From assembly GCF_002101375.1 (NCBI RefSeq), contig NZ_CP015207.1, forward strand, positions 2,248,001 to 2,312,000: a stretch of 64,000 nucleotides of DNA, written 5' to 3'. The notes below the pieces were generated by a model. It was not told the origin of the DNA and searched no databases. It saw only the letters and a list, made by a program, of their open reading frames with translations. A program made the position numbers and the translations under genes. This document shows positions 1 through 7,515 of the stretch, one piece after another. This DNA comes from Sporosarcina ureae (lineage in GTDB: Bacteria; Bacillota; Bacilli; Bacillales_A; Planococcaceae). The stretch's first letter is position 1; every line of letters begins with the position of its first letter.

Positions 1-2
1 AC

Positions 3-140
3 CTGGAAGAAAAAATAGGGCCATATCATTTTGATAATGATAATGAAAATCAAATATCAGATTATAACGAAGAATCAAATCAGTTATTAGAGGAACTAGT
101 TGAACAGAATAAAGAGAAAATTGAAGTGCTGATAAAATAA
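3..140 (+). CDS. C-terminal end of a hypothetical protein (cut by window edge)
   Basis: An open frame enters from the left edge and ends at the TAA at 138-140, giving 45 residues rich in Glu, Asn and Gln and ending in a short amphipathic stretch with Leu-Leu-Glu-Glu-Leu. No family is recognisable from this tail. Codon use matches the small genes that follow, so it is probably a real gene end and the first member of the small-gene block. Confidence 0.5.
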   Translation: MEEKIGPYHFDNDNENQISDYNEESNQLLEELVEQNKEKIEVLIK

Positions 141-144
141 GTTG

Positions 145-170
145 AATCAATAATCGGACCATTATCCGAT
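145..170 (+). repeat. GGGCCA-type intergenic element, copy 1
   Basis: Core AATCGGACCA at 152-161 between two small genes. CGGA and TCCG at 155-167 can pair. It matches the AAT-CGG-(G/A)-CCA core found between most genes up to 17.5 kb. Confidence 0.45.
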
Positions 171-193
171 GTTACAGGAAGTGAAGTTTAGCA

Positions 194-646
194 ATGAAAA
201 AATACATGTTGCTCATGTTATTATTATTGACTTTCATTTTAACGTTATCAGCTTGCACCCAACGCGAGGAAGAAAAAATACAAGCTTACTTAAAAGATAA
301 AAGTCAAAACTTTTATGATTTTCTAGTTGTTGATTTTACAGTAGGAGAATTAAACATTGAATTTAAGATGCTTCCCCATTCTGAAACTTTGAATAATGAT
401 GATCTGGAATTTGATGTAGCTGTTGAAACAAAAGCATTATTGGAAGCTATAAAGAGTTATTCTAAAGAACATTTGGATGTAGTAAAGGACGTAAATCTTT
501 ACTTTGTTACGAGAGAATCAAATAAAACTGTTGCAGAAGTAAATGCAAATAATGAGACTATATTGGAAAACAATTGGTTAGAAGTGAGTAACCAAGAATT
601 TCTTCAAATTGTGGATGGTTACAAATTTTATGGTGCATCAGATTAG
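194..646 (+). CDS. Small lipoprotein, unknown function
   Basis: The 150-residue product has a typical lipoprotein signal: Lys-Lys start, a Leu-rich hydrophobic stretch and the lipobox L-S-A-C at residues 18-21, so it should be lipidated and held on the outer face of the membrane. The mature part is acidic and lysine-rich, with no recognisable domain. The upstream ribosome site is weak (GAAGTGAAG). It sits between two copies of the GGGCCA intergenic element and is one of four small lipoproteins in the first 9 kb. Function unknown. Confidence 0.8.
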   Translation: MKKYMLLMLLLLTFILTLSACTQREEEKIQAYLKDKSQNFYDFLVVDFTVGELNIEFKMLPHSETLNNDDLEFDVAVETKALLEAIKSYSKEHLDVVKDVNLYFVTRESNKTVAEVNANNETILENNWLEVSNQEFLQIVDGYKFYGASD

Positions 647-682
647 TTCTTCAGCTAAAGAGCGTAATAACTGAATAAGGAT

Positions 683-716
683 TTTCCATAATCGGGCCAT
701 TTTGTGAAGGAGGTTA
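683..716 (+). repeat. GGGCCA-type intergenic element, copy 2
   Basis: Core AATCGGGCCA at 690-699, preceded by CTGAATAAGG at 671-680. It sits just ahead of the GGAGG ribosome site of the next gene. Confidence 0.5.
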
Positions 717-720
717 AACG

Positions 721-984
721 ATGGATTGGGATGCTCTGTTTGAAGTTTTAAGAAATATATTCATGATTCTATTCATTATATTTTTTGTAATAGATGTTTT
801 TTCAAAAAAATCTTATAAAGTTCTATACCATATAGCATTAACAGTTGGAGTCACTTTCTCGACTTTCATATGGAATTGGTCAATAGGATTCAAAGTAGGG
901 TTTATTGCTCTCTTTTTAATTGTGGCCGTAAAGACAATTTCTGACGTTAGAAAAAGTGAGATAGATACTAATACAGCGGCGTGA
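721..984 (+). CDS. Small three-helix membrane protein
   Basis: The 87-residue product is mostly hydrophobic, with about three predicted membrane segments (roughly residues 8-27, 35-53 and 57-72) and a short charged tail. An AAGGAGG site precedes the ATG. The stop overlaps the region where the next reading frame opens. No family is recognised. Its position and size suggest a member of the small accessory-gene set, possibly an immunity-type or stress membrane protein; that is only a guess. Confidence 0.7.
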   Translation: MDWDALFEVLRNIFMILFIIFFVIDVFSKKSYKVLYHIALTVGVTFSTFIWNWSIGFKVGFIALFLIVAVKTISDVRKSEIDTNTAA

Positions 985-1034
985 ATTTTCTAGGAAATCC
1001 AGTGGATAATCATTTTTTTGATTGGGGGATCTTC

Positions 1035-1535
1035 GTGTCAAATGAGATTATTGAAAAAGTGAAAAAAGGACTTGAGGGAATCGAAATTGGCTATTTTGAT
1101 ACAGGTCAAAGCTTTGAAGAGGATGCGTATTACAATTATTTTGGTGCTTCAGATAAGGAAACACGTCGCTATGCGATTGCTGTACTTACAGTGTATTTAG
1201 GAAATTGGTATAGCGGTTGTAGTTTCCCGTTTTTAGATAAAGAATCTTATTTGGAAGAGTTTATTAAGGCATTTGTAGAGCGTCATCAGCAAATTGAAAG
1301 TGATTTTCCTATTATGTATGAATATATCATTTCATTTTTAATTGGCATTGAAGAAGAAAATAGTGGGAAATATGCTTATTCCACCATCGAAATTGATAAT
1401 GAATTATACAAGCGCTTGAAAGAAGAAGTGTTAATTCCTAAACGTGACTACTTAAATAAGCATACATCAATAAAATATTTTTTAAGGGAACTTAGAGTTA
1501 ATCCTTTTTTTATATCTGATTACTTTGAGGAATAA
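1035..1535 (+). CDS. Hypothetical soluble protein, 166 aa
   Basis: The frame is open from 981, but the GTG at 1035 follows a GGGGGA site with 6-nt spacing and is the better start. The product is acidic, without signal peptide or membrane segment. Tyr-rich and Phe-rich stretches suggest an all-helical globular fold, as in small immunity-type proteins, but no motif proves this. It directly follows the small membrane gene and may be co-transcribed with it. Function unknown. Confidence 0.7.
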   Translation: MSNEIIEKVKKGLEGIEIGYFDTGQSFEEDAYYNYFGASDKETRRYAIAVLTVYLGNWYSGCSFPFLDKESYLEEFIKAFVERHQQIESDFPIMYEYIISFLIGIEEENSGKYAYSTIEIDNELYKRLKEEVLIPKRDYLNKHTSIKYFLRELRVNPFFISDYFEE

Positions 1536-1590
1536 CATGAACGGAGTAAATTTACGGATAGTAAATATTTCGCTATCGGTGGCAATTGTA

Positions 1591-1645
1591 TGACAAGGAG
1601 TTGCACCCTTGTTAGTAATAGGGCCAATTAAATTAATTGAGTTAA
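1591..1645 (+). repeat. Hairpin plus GGGCCA-type element, copy 3
   Basis: TGACAAGG (1591-1598) pairs with CCTTGTTA (1607-1614) with one G-T pair; the loop is AGTTGCAC. Core AATAGGGCCA follows at 1617-1626. It has the same order, hairpin then GGGCCA core, as the copies at 6.8 and 7.5 kb. Confidence 0.55.
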
Positions 1646-1706
1646 AGAAATCTAATATTCGTTCGAAATAAATCAATAACAAGGGGAGAGTAAAATTAAT
1701 TCTGAA

Positions 1707-1901
1707 ATGATTTTGGAAAGTAAACAAAGTGTTTTTAGCATTGCAGATGCATTAGCTCAAACCCTTCTAATTGCATTTGTAATGCTAATTATAGTTGCCA
1801 TAGTGTTTTTATTTCGTACTAACAAAGAGAGAAGAAGTCAACTTAATAGAATTGAAAAGAAAATTGACAGACTCGAACAAGAAACGAAAAGTATTAAATA
1901 A
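1707..1901 (+). CDS. Small membrane-anchored coiled-coil protein (DUF4083-like)
   Basis: The product is about 64 residues: one N-terminal membrane helix (about residues 13-36), then a charged amphipathic segment with a hydrophobic heptad (RIEKKIDRLEQE) that should form a short coiled coil. This layout resembles the DUF4083 family of Bacillales. The ATG at 1707 is 19 nt from the ribosome site AAGGGGAGAG (1681-1690), whereas an in-frame ATT at 1695 is 7 nt from it. Initiation at ATT, adding four residues, is therefore plausible. Function unknown. Confidence 0.6.
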   Translation: MILESKQSVFSIADALAQTLLIAFVMLIIVAIVFLFRTNKERRSQLNRIEKKIDRLEQETKSIK

Positions 1902-1940
1902 TAAACTTATACTTTCCCTTTAACGGCAGAAAGTTAGTGC

Positions 1941-1968
1941 CACTATAGAGCCATCTAGTTGAACAAGA
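1941..1968 (+). repeat. GGGCCA-type intergenic element, copy 4
   Basis: CTATAGAGCCA with following CTAGTTGAACAAG, matching the TTTAGTTGAATAAG extension of other copies. Confidence 0.4.
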
Positions 1969-2022
1969 TAGCATTTTTACAAAACACAGGAGTTTTTGAT
2001 TACAAATGAATTGGAGTGATTT

Positions 2023-2136
2023 TTGATAATTGATTATCAATGTTGGTTTGATATAAATTTGGGTACCTATGAAGTAAAAATTAAACTTAGTGGTGACGGC
2101 CAGATCATCCATTTTAAATTTATGATCACTAGATAA
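2023..2136 (+). CDS. Possible 37-aa small protein
   Basis: A TTG at 2023, preceded by GGAG at 2013-2016 with 6-nt spacing, opens a 37-codon frame ending at TAA 2134-2136. The product alternates polar and hydrophobic residues in beta fashion (Tyr-Glu-Val-Lys-Ile-Lys-Leu) and looks protein-like. It could be a real micro-protein or the remnant of a longer one. Low confidence because it is so short. Confidence 0.3.
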   Translation: MIIDYQCWFDINLGTYEVKIKLSGDGQIIHFKFMITR

Positions 2137-2235
2137 AATATATAGAAACTGGGACAAAACCATTCTGTAATATGACAGAATAATTGTAACCTTTATGAAT
2201 TTAAGCCGTCCAACCTTGCGAGGAGGCGATGGAAA

Positions 2236-2598
2236 GTGAAGTTAAAATATATATGCTTTTTCTTAGTAGTGTTATCAGCCTTACTAATTATGGGTTGCGC
2301 AAATAAATTGAACTCAGAAAAAGTAAATAACGTTGACGAATATAGTGATGTTAGGGCTGCTGCATGGGTATTTGTTAATGAAAAAGGTTGGAATAATACA
2401 GCTGAAGATGGTTGGCAAGGTGCAGATGTAGAAGAAACTATGGCCGATAATCGTTATGTTCTGTTAGACAAAAAATATGAGGGTCAGAAAGTTTTGGTCG
2501 TAACTTTTGAGGACGTAGAAAACGTTGTTACTGGAACACCCCAAATCCTTGTTGACTCTACTACCAATGAAGTAATTGGTTATATGCCAACTGAATAA
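2236..2598 (+). CDS. Small lipoprotein, unknown function
   Basis: A GTG start behind GAGGAGGCGATG gives a 120-residue lipoprotein with lipobox I-M-G-C at residues 18-21. The mature domain has a Trp-rich beginning (AAWVFVNEKGW) and a beta-rich C-terminal part with a short segment ending in VIGYMP, like small periplasm-side domains of Bacillales lipoproteins. No known family is assigned. It is flanked by small genes in the same orientation. Confidence 0.75.
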   Translation: MKLKYICFFLVVLSALLIMGCANKLNSEKVNNVDEYSDVRAAAWVFVNEKGWNNTAEDGWQGADVEETMADNRYVLLDKKYEGQKVLVVTFEDVENVVTGTPQILVDSTTNEVIGYMPTE

Positions 2599-2821
2599 GT
2601 AATTAATAGTCATAAAACAAACTATTTATATTGAATTTGTAGAGAGAGGAATTGCATATGAGGATTGAATAGGCGTTGCTGATGGATTCAATAACCGGGA
2701 AGAATTAGAAAAAAATCGGTCGAAGATGACGAAAAAGAATTAATACATACGCTTACGGTGCGTATGTTGCCAAGACTACTCAATATGTAACCCGAGTGAT
2801 CTAAAATTAAATTTAACTTAA

Positions 2822-3078
2822 AGCAATCGGGCGGGGGGATTAATATACTTTCTGATAATAAACAACATCCGTGGCGTTGGGCTATCAGAGGTTGGGGAGC
2901 GTTTATTGTGGCAACTATTTTGTTCCTAATATTTGATTTTAATATTCTTAATATATATGGGGTACTTGGTTTATTAACAGCAGCAATAATTCCAACAATT
3001 GGAAATGCCACTTATGTTATTTATACAAAGCGAAAATCCAAGAAAAGTGAAAAACAAAAAAATGTTTTTTTTAGTTAA
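2822..3078 (+). pseudogene. Frameshifted small membrane protein
   Basis: Two adjoining frames encode one plausible protein. From about 2840 the frame reads a hydrophilic start ending Pro-Trp-Arg-Trp; at about 2880 the coding signal moves by one base into a frame with two hydrophobic helices and a basic tail ending at TAA 3076-3078. One missing G at 2879-2881 would explain it. The first frame has no ATG, GTG or TTG; a G-rich stretch (2831-2839) precedes an ATT. The second frame alone could start at GTG 2872 (68 aa) but lacks a ribosome site. I call it a broken gene; a sequencing error is the alternative. 2640-2820 holds only degenerate fragments. Confidence 0.5.
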
Positions 3079-3119
3079 CTATATTTGGGTTTGTTTGGAG
3101 TAATTCAAGATAGTATTTT

Positions 3120-3150
3120 CCACAATCGCACCATATTGAGTAAGGCTTGT
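3120..3150 (+). repeat. GGGCCA-type intergenic element, copy 5
   Basis: CACAATCGCACCA at 3121-3133 followed by TATTGAGTAAGG, a divergent copy of the AATCGGGCCA...TTGAATAAGG element. Confidence 0.4.
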
Positions 3151-3204
3151 TGAATGAAATAGCAGGCTAGTTTCGATATACACTTTTCTTTAAAGGAGCT
3201 ATAA

Positions 3205-3495
3205 ATGAAGACAAACGATAGGGCTATATGGGAAATGATAAAGGATACTTTTACTTATATTAATTATGTTTTCCTTTCTAATGAAAGAAGACTTTCATCC
3301 AATGTTAGATTGGTAAAAGAAAAATATTGGTTTAGGAAGTTATCGGAAAGTAATCCAAGTATCTACTCATTGATAGAGGAAGATAAAGAACTTAAGGATT
3401 ATTTTTCATCTAGAAAAAAAGTTAGAAAGCTTCTTAGAGATAAAAATGAACGACAGAACTTCAAGAAATGGTTAGAAACTAAAACAATTATTTAA
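3205..3495 (+). CDS. Hypothetical basic protein, 96 aa
   Basis: An ATG behind AAAGGAG (spacing 7) gives a 96-residue, strongly charged, helix-rich protein without signal or membrane segment. Lys and Arg are frequent (KKVRKLLRDKNERQNFKKW near the C-terminus), which could suit nucleic-acid binding, but no domain is recognised. It stands alone between two GGGCCA-type elements. Confidence 0.6.
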   Translation: MKTNDRAIWEMIKDTFTYINYVFLSNERRLSSNVRLVKEKYWFRKLSESNPSIYSLIEEDKELKDYFSSRKKVRKLLRDKNERQNFKKWLETKTII

Positions 3496-3586
3496 AAATA
3501 AATCCTTACCTTCATTAAGATTCATAGCCAATAGAGAATTTATCTTAGCGTTTTATAAAATAAGCAACGATTAGGAGGTACGTGTT

Positions 3587-3988
3587 TTGAGTCCCAGTAG
3601 TGTAATTCTTTTCATGATTTTAGTTGCACCTTTAATATTGTTGCTCATTGTCGCACTTTTTTGGAAAAAGGTTAGAACTATCCTGTTAGTTCTAGCAATT
3701 GTTGTCGCATCCGTCGAGACTTATTATGTGATGTACAAACAAGAGTCATCGCTTCAAGAGTGGTACGAACATGAAGACATTGTTAATGCCTATTTAGAAA
3801 AAACGTATCCTGAAGACGATTGGGTAATTAGATATGCTACTCGATCTGCTTTTTCCTCGGCAGGTGTTGAAGTGGTATTCATAGACGAACTCGAAGTCGC
3901 TTATCTGTATATAGTCGAAGATGGTGATGTGAATCTCGTTGGCTATTCTTCGAAGGAAGGGTATGAAAATCCGAAAAGAAGCCAATAA
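3587..3988 (+). CDS. Two-helix membrane protein with extracytoplasmic domain
   Basis: TTG start 8 nt after TAGGAGGT. The 133-residue product has two membrane helices (about residues 6-26 and 30-49) and then an acidic domain of about 80 residues, which topology puts outside the cell. The domain shape resembles small DUF3139-type proteins of Bacillales, but that is only a resemblance. It is flanked by GGGCCA-type elements. Function unknown. Confidence 0.7.
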   Translation: MSPSSVILFMILVAPLILLLIVALFWKKVRTILLVLAIVVASVETYYVMYKQESSLQEWYEHEDIVNAYLEKTYPEDDWVIRYATRSAFSSAGVEVVFIDELEVAYLYIVEDGDVNLVGYSSKEGYENPKRSQ

Positions 3989-4002
3989 CGGCTTGTTTAT
4001 AT

Positions 4003-4030
4003 TGCAATCGGACCATTTAGATCAATAAAG
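4003..4030 (+). repeat. GGGCCA-type intergenic element, copy 6
   Basis: Core AATCGGACCATTTAG at 4006-4020 followed by ATCAATAAAG, just ahead of the ASCH gene. Confidence 0.45.
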
Positions 4031-4054
4031 ATAAAGCTAATGGAGGGTAGAATT

Positions 4055-4519
4055 ATGAATTCAGCTACACAAACATATTGGGATGAATATTGGGGAAATC
4101 AAGAGAAACCACAATCTGTTAGTGCGTGGCAATTCGGGGCTGCACCTGATTACCTTGCACAATTAGTAGTGGACGGTATTAAAACTGCAACATGCTCAGG
4201 TCACATTTTCTACGAACTCGAAAATGAACCACTCCCAACAACTAAAGATTACAATATTATTTTAAACAGTGCCGATCAACCCGTAGCCATCACTAAGACT
4301 GTAGAGGTTACGATAACTCCAATGAATAAAGTAAGTGAAGAGTTTGCTATAGCGGAAGGTGAAGGGGATAGAACGTACAGATATTGGTGGGAAGCACATG
4401 AGGAGTTTTTTAGAAAGGAATTACATGCGATTGAACGTGAATTTTCAGAAGATATGCTTCTCGTTTGTGAACGCTTTGAAGTGATCCATGTAAAAGATGA
4501 ACAGCCCGTCAAGTCTTAG
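4055..4519 (+). CDS. ASCH-domain protein
   Basis: The 154-residue soluble protein has ASCH features: N-terminal aromatic segment, a Gly-Ile-Lys-Thr-Ala-Thr motif (GIKTATCSGHIFYE), central beta strands and a C-terminal ERF strand. ASCH domains have a PUA-like fold and include N4-acetylcytidine amidohydrolase-like and RNA-binding proteins; the substrate here is not known. The frame opens at 4040, but that ATG lies in the ribosome site TGGAGGG, so ATG 4055 is preferred. It stands alone with a GGGCCA-type element upstream. Confidence 0.8.
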   Translation: MNSATQTYWDEYWGNQEKPQSVSAWQFGAAPDYLAQLVVDGIKTATCSGHIFYELENEPLPTTKDYNIILNSADQPVAITKTVEVTITPMNKVSEEFAIAEGEGDRTYRYWWEAHEEFFRKELHAIEREFSEDMLLVCERFEVIHVKDEQPVKS

Positions 4520-4598
4520 CGGTCGGTTGCAATTCTTCAATAAGAAATCTCCATCAATCGGATGAGATTTAGCATTTTAGACTACGGAGTGTTTTGAT

Positions 4599-4752
4599 TT
4601 GAAAAAAATATTGGAAAGTCATATTTGCAATCTACATCGTGCTGGTGCTAAATTTCATTGTGGTCACGTTTAACGGAAATATTTATCACACTATTCATAC
4701 TGTACAAATGAATAGTATGAGAAGAGTTGAGGGAGGGAATTATGAGAATTAA
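4599..4752 (+). pseudogene. Truncated, frameshifted VanZ-like N-terminus
   Basis: A TTG at 4599 behind GGAGT starts Met-Lys-Lys-Ile; the coding signal then continues one base out of frame from TGG at 4612: a membrane helix (WKVIFAIYIVLVLNF), then a polar stretch to TAA 4750-4752. This layout resembles the first segment of VanZ-family membrane proteins of Bacillales. The frameshift plus the missing rest suggest a decayed remnant. The end overlaps the ribosome site and first codons of the next gene. Confidence 0.4.
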
Positions 4753-5212
4753 AATGAACAGAGAAGATTTATTGAACAAGGACGATATATGGAATGCAGT
4801 GGTATCAGTAGTAAGTGACTGTGATTTACCATCCAAAGATACTGTCGTCAATGAAGCATGTATGGTGTTTCAATATTATTCTGAGCTTGAGAGCGGAGGA
4901 CATGAAAGCTTACTCAACTGGTTTGGATCGTATATCGAAGAAATAGGAATAGAAAGTTATTTGAAAGAATTAATAGCTATACTTGAGAAAATTGGTGCCC
5001 ACGACTATGCAATGATTGAGAGAAAGTATGGTCAAGAAATGTGGAGGTTGCACGTTGTTTTGAAAAATGGCGAGAATAAAGAAGATGAATTTTATAGTGT
5101 TATTGAAAAAGCTGATGATGAATATTACAAGCTTAATCAGAAGTTAGACAATTTAGTAGAAGCATATTTTATTAGTATTCATACTGATTTAATTGAAGTA
5201 GTTGAAGATTAA
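4742..5212 (+). CDS. DUF4375/DMP19-like protein
   Basis: An ATG 6 nt behind GGGAGG gives a 156-residue acidic helical protein. The segment around residues 42-60 (FQYYSELESGGHESLLNWF) matches the conserved Gly-rich helix pair of the DUF4375 family, whose member DMP19 of Neisseria is a DNA-mimic protein. The high Glu/Asp content fits that idea, but binding to a DNA-binding partner is inference. The start overlaps the decayed VanZ-like fragment, so it may have replaced the end of that gene. Confidence 0.55.
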   Translation: MRIKMNREDLLNKDDIWNAVVSVVSDCDLPSKDTVVNEACMVFQYYSELESGGHESLLNWFGSYIEEIGIESYLKELIAILEKIGAHDYAMIERKYGQEMWRLHVVLKNGENKEDEFYSVIEKADDEYYKLNQKLDNLVEAYFISIHTDLIEVVED

Positions 5213-5575
5213 TCGTGAAGGAAGCACTAGTAGTTTTTAAGGTGAACAGTTCCTGAAATGGACCATTTAGTTACATGTAAATAAGGCTTCGCCAACGCAA
5301 GTAGTGATTCAGAAGCAAATAGTAGGTGGATTGCTGTTGTTCATGGGAAGGCGATAACGTTCAATTTGATCATCCAGACTATACTTGCGGAGCTATTGAG
5401 CCGTCGTTACGATAAGCACAAAAGAATTTTATCGCATTTGTGTAGCAGAAAACAGATGTGGGTTGGAAACCCTTATATAATCAGAGGTTATTTTAAAATC
5501 AAGTGTGATTCTATTGCAAGGAATTGCGTTTGACCTACATAAGGGCCACTTAATTACATACAGTCTGTTGGAAAA
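5213..5575 (+). other. Intergenic stretch with two GGGCCA-type elements and a start-less open frame
   Basis: About 360 bp without a convincing gene. Element cores lie at 5256-5265 (AAATGGACCA) and near 5538-5547 (CATAAGGGCCA, preceded by TTGCAAGGAATTGCG). Between them about 79 codons stay open to a TGA near 5533, without a usable start or recognisable domain; this may be a gene remnant. Confidence 0.4.
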
Positions 5576-5590
5576 ATGGGGGATAAAAAT

Positions 5591-5890
5591 ATGGAATTTG
5601 ATTTATTTTGGATTGCATTAGGAATTGCTGCAGCTGGATACTTTATAGGCAATGGGCTTAAAAATTTTAAAAATCCGGATGCTAAAGATAGTCTCAGTGA
5701 GATCTTTAGCGATGATGATGAACACGAATTGATAAGGGAAAATAATGTTCATTACTTCATGGGGATTTCCAAAGAAGATGCGAAGCACTTGATTCAAGAA
5801 TATCCAGACATACCACGCGTAGTTATAAATAATAAACTATATTACCCTAAAGCAAAACTTCGTAAATGGTTATCTGATTTAGGGGAGTGA
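5591..5890 (+). CDS. Membrane-anchored excisionase/MerR-like small protein
   Basis: ATG 5591 lies 8 nt after GGGGG; an earlier in-frame ATG at 5576 lies in that site. The 99-residue product has one N-terminal membrane helix with Gly motifs (about residues 6-24), an acidic linker and a C-terminal domain of about 45 residues reading Gly-Ile-Ser-Lys-Glu-Asp-Ala then Val-Val-Ile-Asn and a final Leu-Arg-Lys-Trp-Leu. This is the pattern of excisionase-type winged helix-turn-helix domains. A membrane-tethered DNA-binding-like domain is unusual; it may have lost DNA binding. Function unknown. Confidence 0.65.
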   Translation: MEFDLFWIALGIAAAGYFIGNGLKNFKNPDAKDSLSEIFSDDDEHELIRENNVHYFMGISKEDAKHLIQEYPDIPRVVINNKLYYPKAKLRKWLSDLGE

Positions 5891-5895
5891 ACGAT

Positions 5896-5937
5896 TTAGT
5901 AATATGGCTATTTAGTTTAAATAAGATTCAATAAGAA
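5896..5937 (+). repeat. GGGCCA-type intergenic element, divergent copy
   Basis: AGTAATATGGCTATTTAGT followed by TTAAATAAGATTCAATAAG at about 5898-5935, aligning with the AATCGGGCCATTTAGTTGAATAAG consensus. Confidence 0.4.
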
Positions 5938-5948
5938 AGGAGAAAATA

Positions 5949-6356
5949 TTGAAGAAAACATTCCTTGTTTTAATGTTTTCCGTCACAACTTTGGTTTTGG
6001 TTGCTTGTGGGGGATATACGCCCGACAACTATTGGGTGTTGGAAAAGGATAGATTGAATGAAGATCCTGAAATTAAAAACTTTGTGACTAGTCTTCAGGA
6101 TAACCCTGATAAAAGGGGATTTAAAGTATTTACAATATCAGAAGGTAGAAAAATGGTGGTCGTATCGACTGGAGATGCAGAGATATCATTGGAACTAGAT
6201 GATGTGAAAGTAGATTCAGGAAATACAAAAGCAATATTAAAAGAGATAGAAAATAAAAATGATGAAGATAATCCGTACATTATGGTTGGCATAAGTGCTA
6301 TAAAGGGTGAGCTTTTCGTTCAGGATACGGATGGGAATAGTTATGACGAGTTTTAG
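5949..6356 (+). CDS. Small lipoprotein, unknown function
   Basis: A TTG start behind AGAAAGGAGA gives a 135-residue lipoprotein with lipobox L-V-A-C at residues 17-20 followed by Gly-Gly. The mature part is acidic and predicted beta-rich, with regularly spaced Val/Ile (KMVVVSTGDAEISLEL), like small extracytoplasmic beta domains. No known family. It is flanked on both sides by GGGCCA-type elements. Confidence 0.75.
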   Translation: MKKTFLVLMFSVTTLVLVACGGYTPDNYWVLEKDRLNEDPEIKNFVTSLQDNPDKRGFKVFTISEGRKMVVVSTGDAEISLELDDVKVDSGNTKAILKEIENKNDEDNPYIMVGISAIKGELFVQDTDGNSYDEF

Positions 6357-6461
6357 GGATACTCCTAACCAATCGGGTGTGTTAACTGAACAACGGTTGC
6401 GCATTAAATTGTCCATTTAACGTCATAAGAAATGGAGTCAATTGAGTGAGGGGTGAAAGTA

Positions 6462-6758
6462 TTGGTTTCACAGAAGAAGAGTAAATGGTCAATTGCTTTA
6501 AGTCTCGTAGGCGTTATTGCGTTTGCGGTCAGCTATTCTATATCTGAAAATCCGTCATTTATAGAGAAAATATTTATTGGGACTCTTTTTTTCTGTGGAA
6601 TTGCACTTATGATAGGCGGCTTTATTTCGGGTATTTGGGCATTCAAGGCAAAGGAGAAGGGCATTCTCAAATACATTGGATTTTTAGTAATAATTCTCCT
6701 TGTTATTAGGTTAGTTTTACCACTGTTACTTATGGTTTTGTTTGGATTTGGAGGATAG
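6462..6758 (+). CDS. Small three-helix membrane protein
   Basis: TTG 6462 sits 6 nt after GAGGGGTGA and is a better start than GTG 6453, which lies in that site. The 98-residue product has hydrophobic segments at about residues 10-27, 38-60 and 70-96, the last rich in Leu/Val and ending Gly-Phe-Gly-Gly. It resembles small multi-pass proteins common in Bacillales, but no family is assigned. A strong hairpin plus GGGCCA element follows at 6780. Confidence 0.65.
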   Translation: MVSQKKSKWSIALSLVGVIAFAVSYSISENPSFIEKIFIGTLFFCGIALMIGGFISGIWAFKAKEKGILKYIGFLVIILLVIRLVLPLLLMVLFGFGG

Positions 6759-6779
6759 TCTATATATTGGAATTTGGTA

Positions 6780-6838
6780 AACGGGTGTGATTCTTGAAGA
6801 AGGATTTGCACCCGTTCAACAATACGGCCAAGATTATT
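6780..6838 (+). repeat. Hairpin plus GGGCCA-type element, best copy A
   Basis: Arms AACGGGTG (6780-6787) and CACCCGTT (6809-6816) are perfect and extend by a G-T pair. The 19-nt loop 6789-6807 is identical to that of the copy at 7.5 kb. Core AATACGGCCA follows at 6821-6830, inside a second near-palindrome in which TTCAACAAT pairs with ATTATTGAA. Confidence 0.7.
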
Positions 6839-6876
6839 GAAAATGCAAAGTTATCAATACATAGGGGGAGAGGTAA

Positions 6877-7239
6877 ATGATTCTTGGGTTGCATCATGCA
6901 CAGATCACAATTCCGAAAAATGCAGAAGCGGAAGGTAAGCATTTTTATTGTGATGTATTGGGATTGAAAGAAGTAGAAAAGCCAGACTCGCTTACTGGTC
7001 GTGGAGGATTTTGGTTAAAAGTCGGCGATCGAGAAGTTCACGTAGGCACAGAAGACGGTTTTAACCGCTTAACAACAAAAGCGCATGTAGCTTATCTGGT
7101 AGGGGATCTCTTACATTGGAAAGGCGTGTTAGAACAACATACTATTCAAATCATTGAAGGCGTACCAATTCCAGGTTATGACCGATTTGAATTTAGGGAT
7201 CCGTTTGGAAACAGAGTAGAAATGATTCAAGCATTATAA
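6877..7239 (+). CDS. VOC-superfamily (glyoxalase/bleomycin-resistance fold) protein
   Basis: The 120-residue protein opens with Gly-Leu-His-His-Ala-Gln, a metal-ligand strand of the vicinal-oxygen-chelate fold, and ends with the signature FRDPFGNRVEMIQ containing the C-terminal Glu ligand. A strong site AGGGGGAGAGG precedes the ATG. VOC members include glyoxalases, extradiol dioxygenases and antibiotic-binding proteins. This short single-domain form probably works as a dimer in the cytoplasm, and its substrate cannot be read from sequence. Confidence 0.85.
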   Translation: MILGLHHAQITIPKNAEAEGKHFYCDVLGLKEVEKPDSLTGRGGFWLKVGDREVHVGTEDGFNRLTTKAHVAYLVGDLLHWKGVLEQHTIQIIEGVPIPGYDRFEFRDPFGNRVEMIQAL

Positions 7240-7327
7240 GTGCGAGTTTCAGCAAATGGAAGCAGTTGTTGAATAAACACCGTACTGGCAGCGGGAAAGC
7301 TTTGTATAAAGAATGGAGTGAGAGTTA

Positions 7328-7501
7328 TTGGCCAGTCAGGTTTTTGGGATGATTATTCTTTGGATTATAGGAATATTCATTCTTTATCTAGTAATTTATA
7401 AAGCAGTCAAAGAAGGAATTAACAAGTCTGTAGTGGGACAGTCAATAGAAAGAACAACCGAGTCTGTAGTATATAAAAAGTCATTTACTGATGATAATTA
7501 A
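7328..7501 (+). CDS. 57-aa single-helix membrane protein
   Basis: TTG at 7328, behind TGGAGTGAGA, opens 57 codons to TAA 7499-7501. The product has one membrane helix (about residues 4-25, Ile/Leu-rich) and a polar tail with many Ser, Thr and Lys. A ribosome site at good spacing and a protein-like composition support it. The hairpin/GGGCCA element follows its stop by 15 nt, as for other genes here. Function unknown. Confidence 0.55.
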   Translation: MASQVFGMIILWIIGIFILYLVIYKAVKEGINKSVVGQSIERTTESVVYKKSFTDDN

Positions 7502-7515
7502 AAAGGGTTACATGC

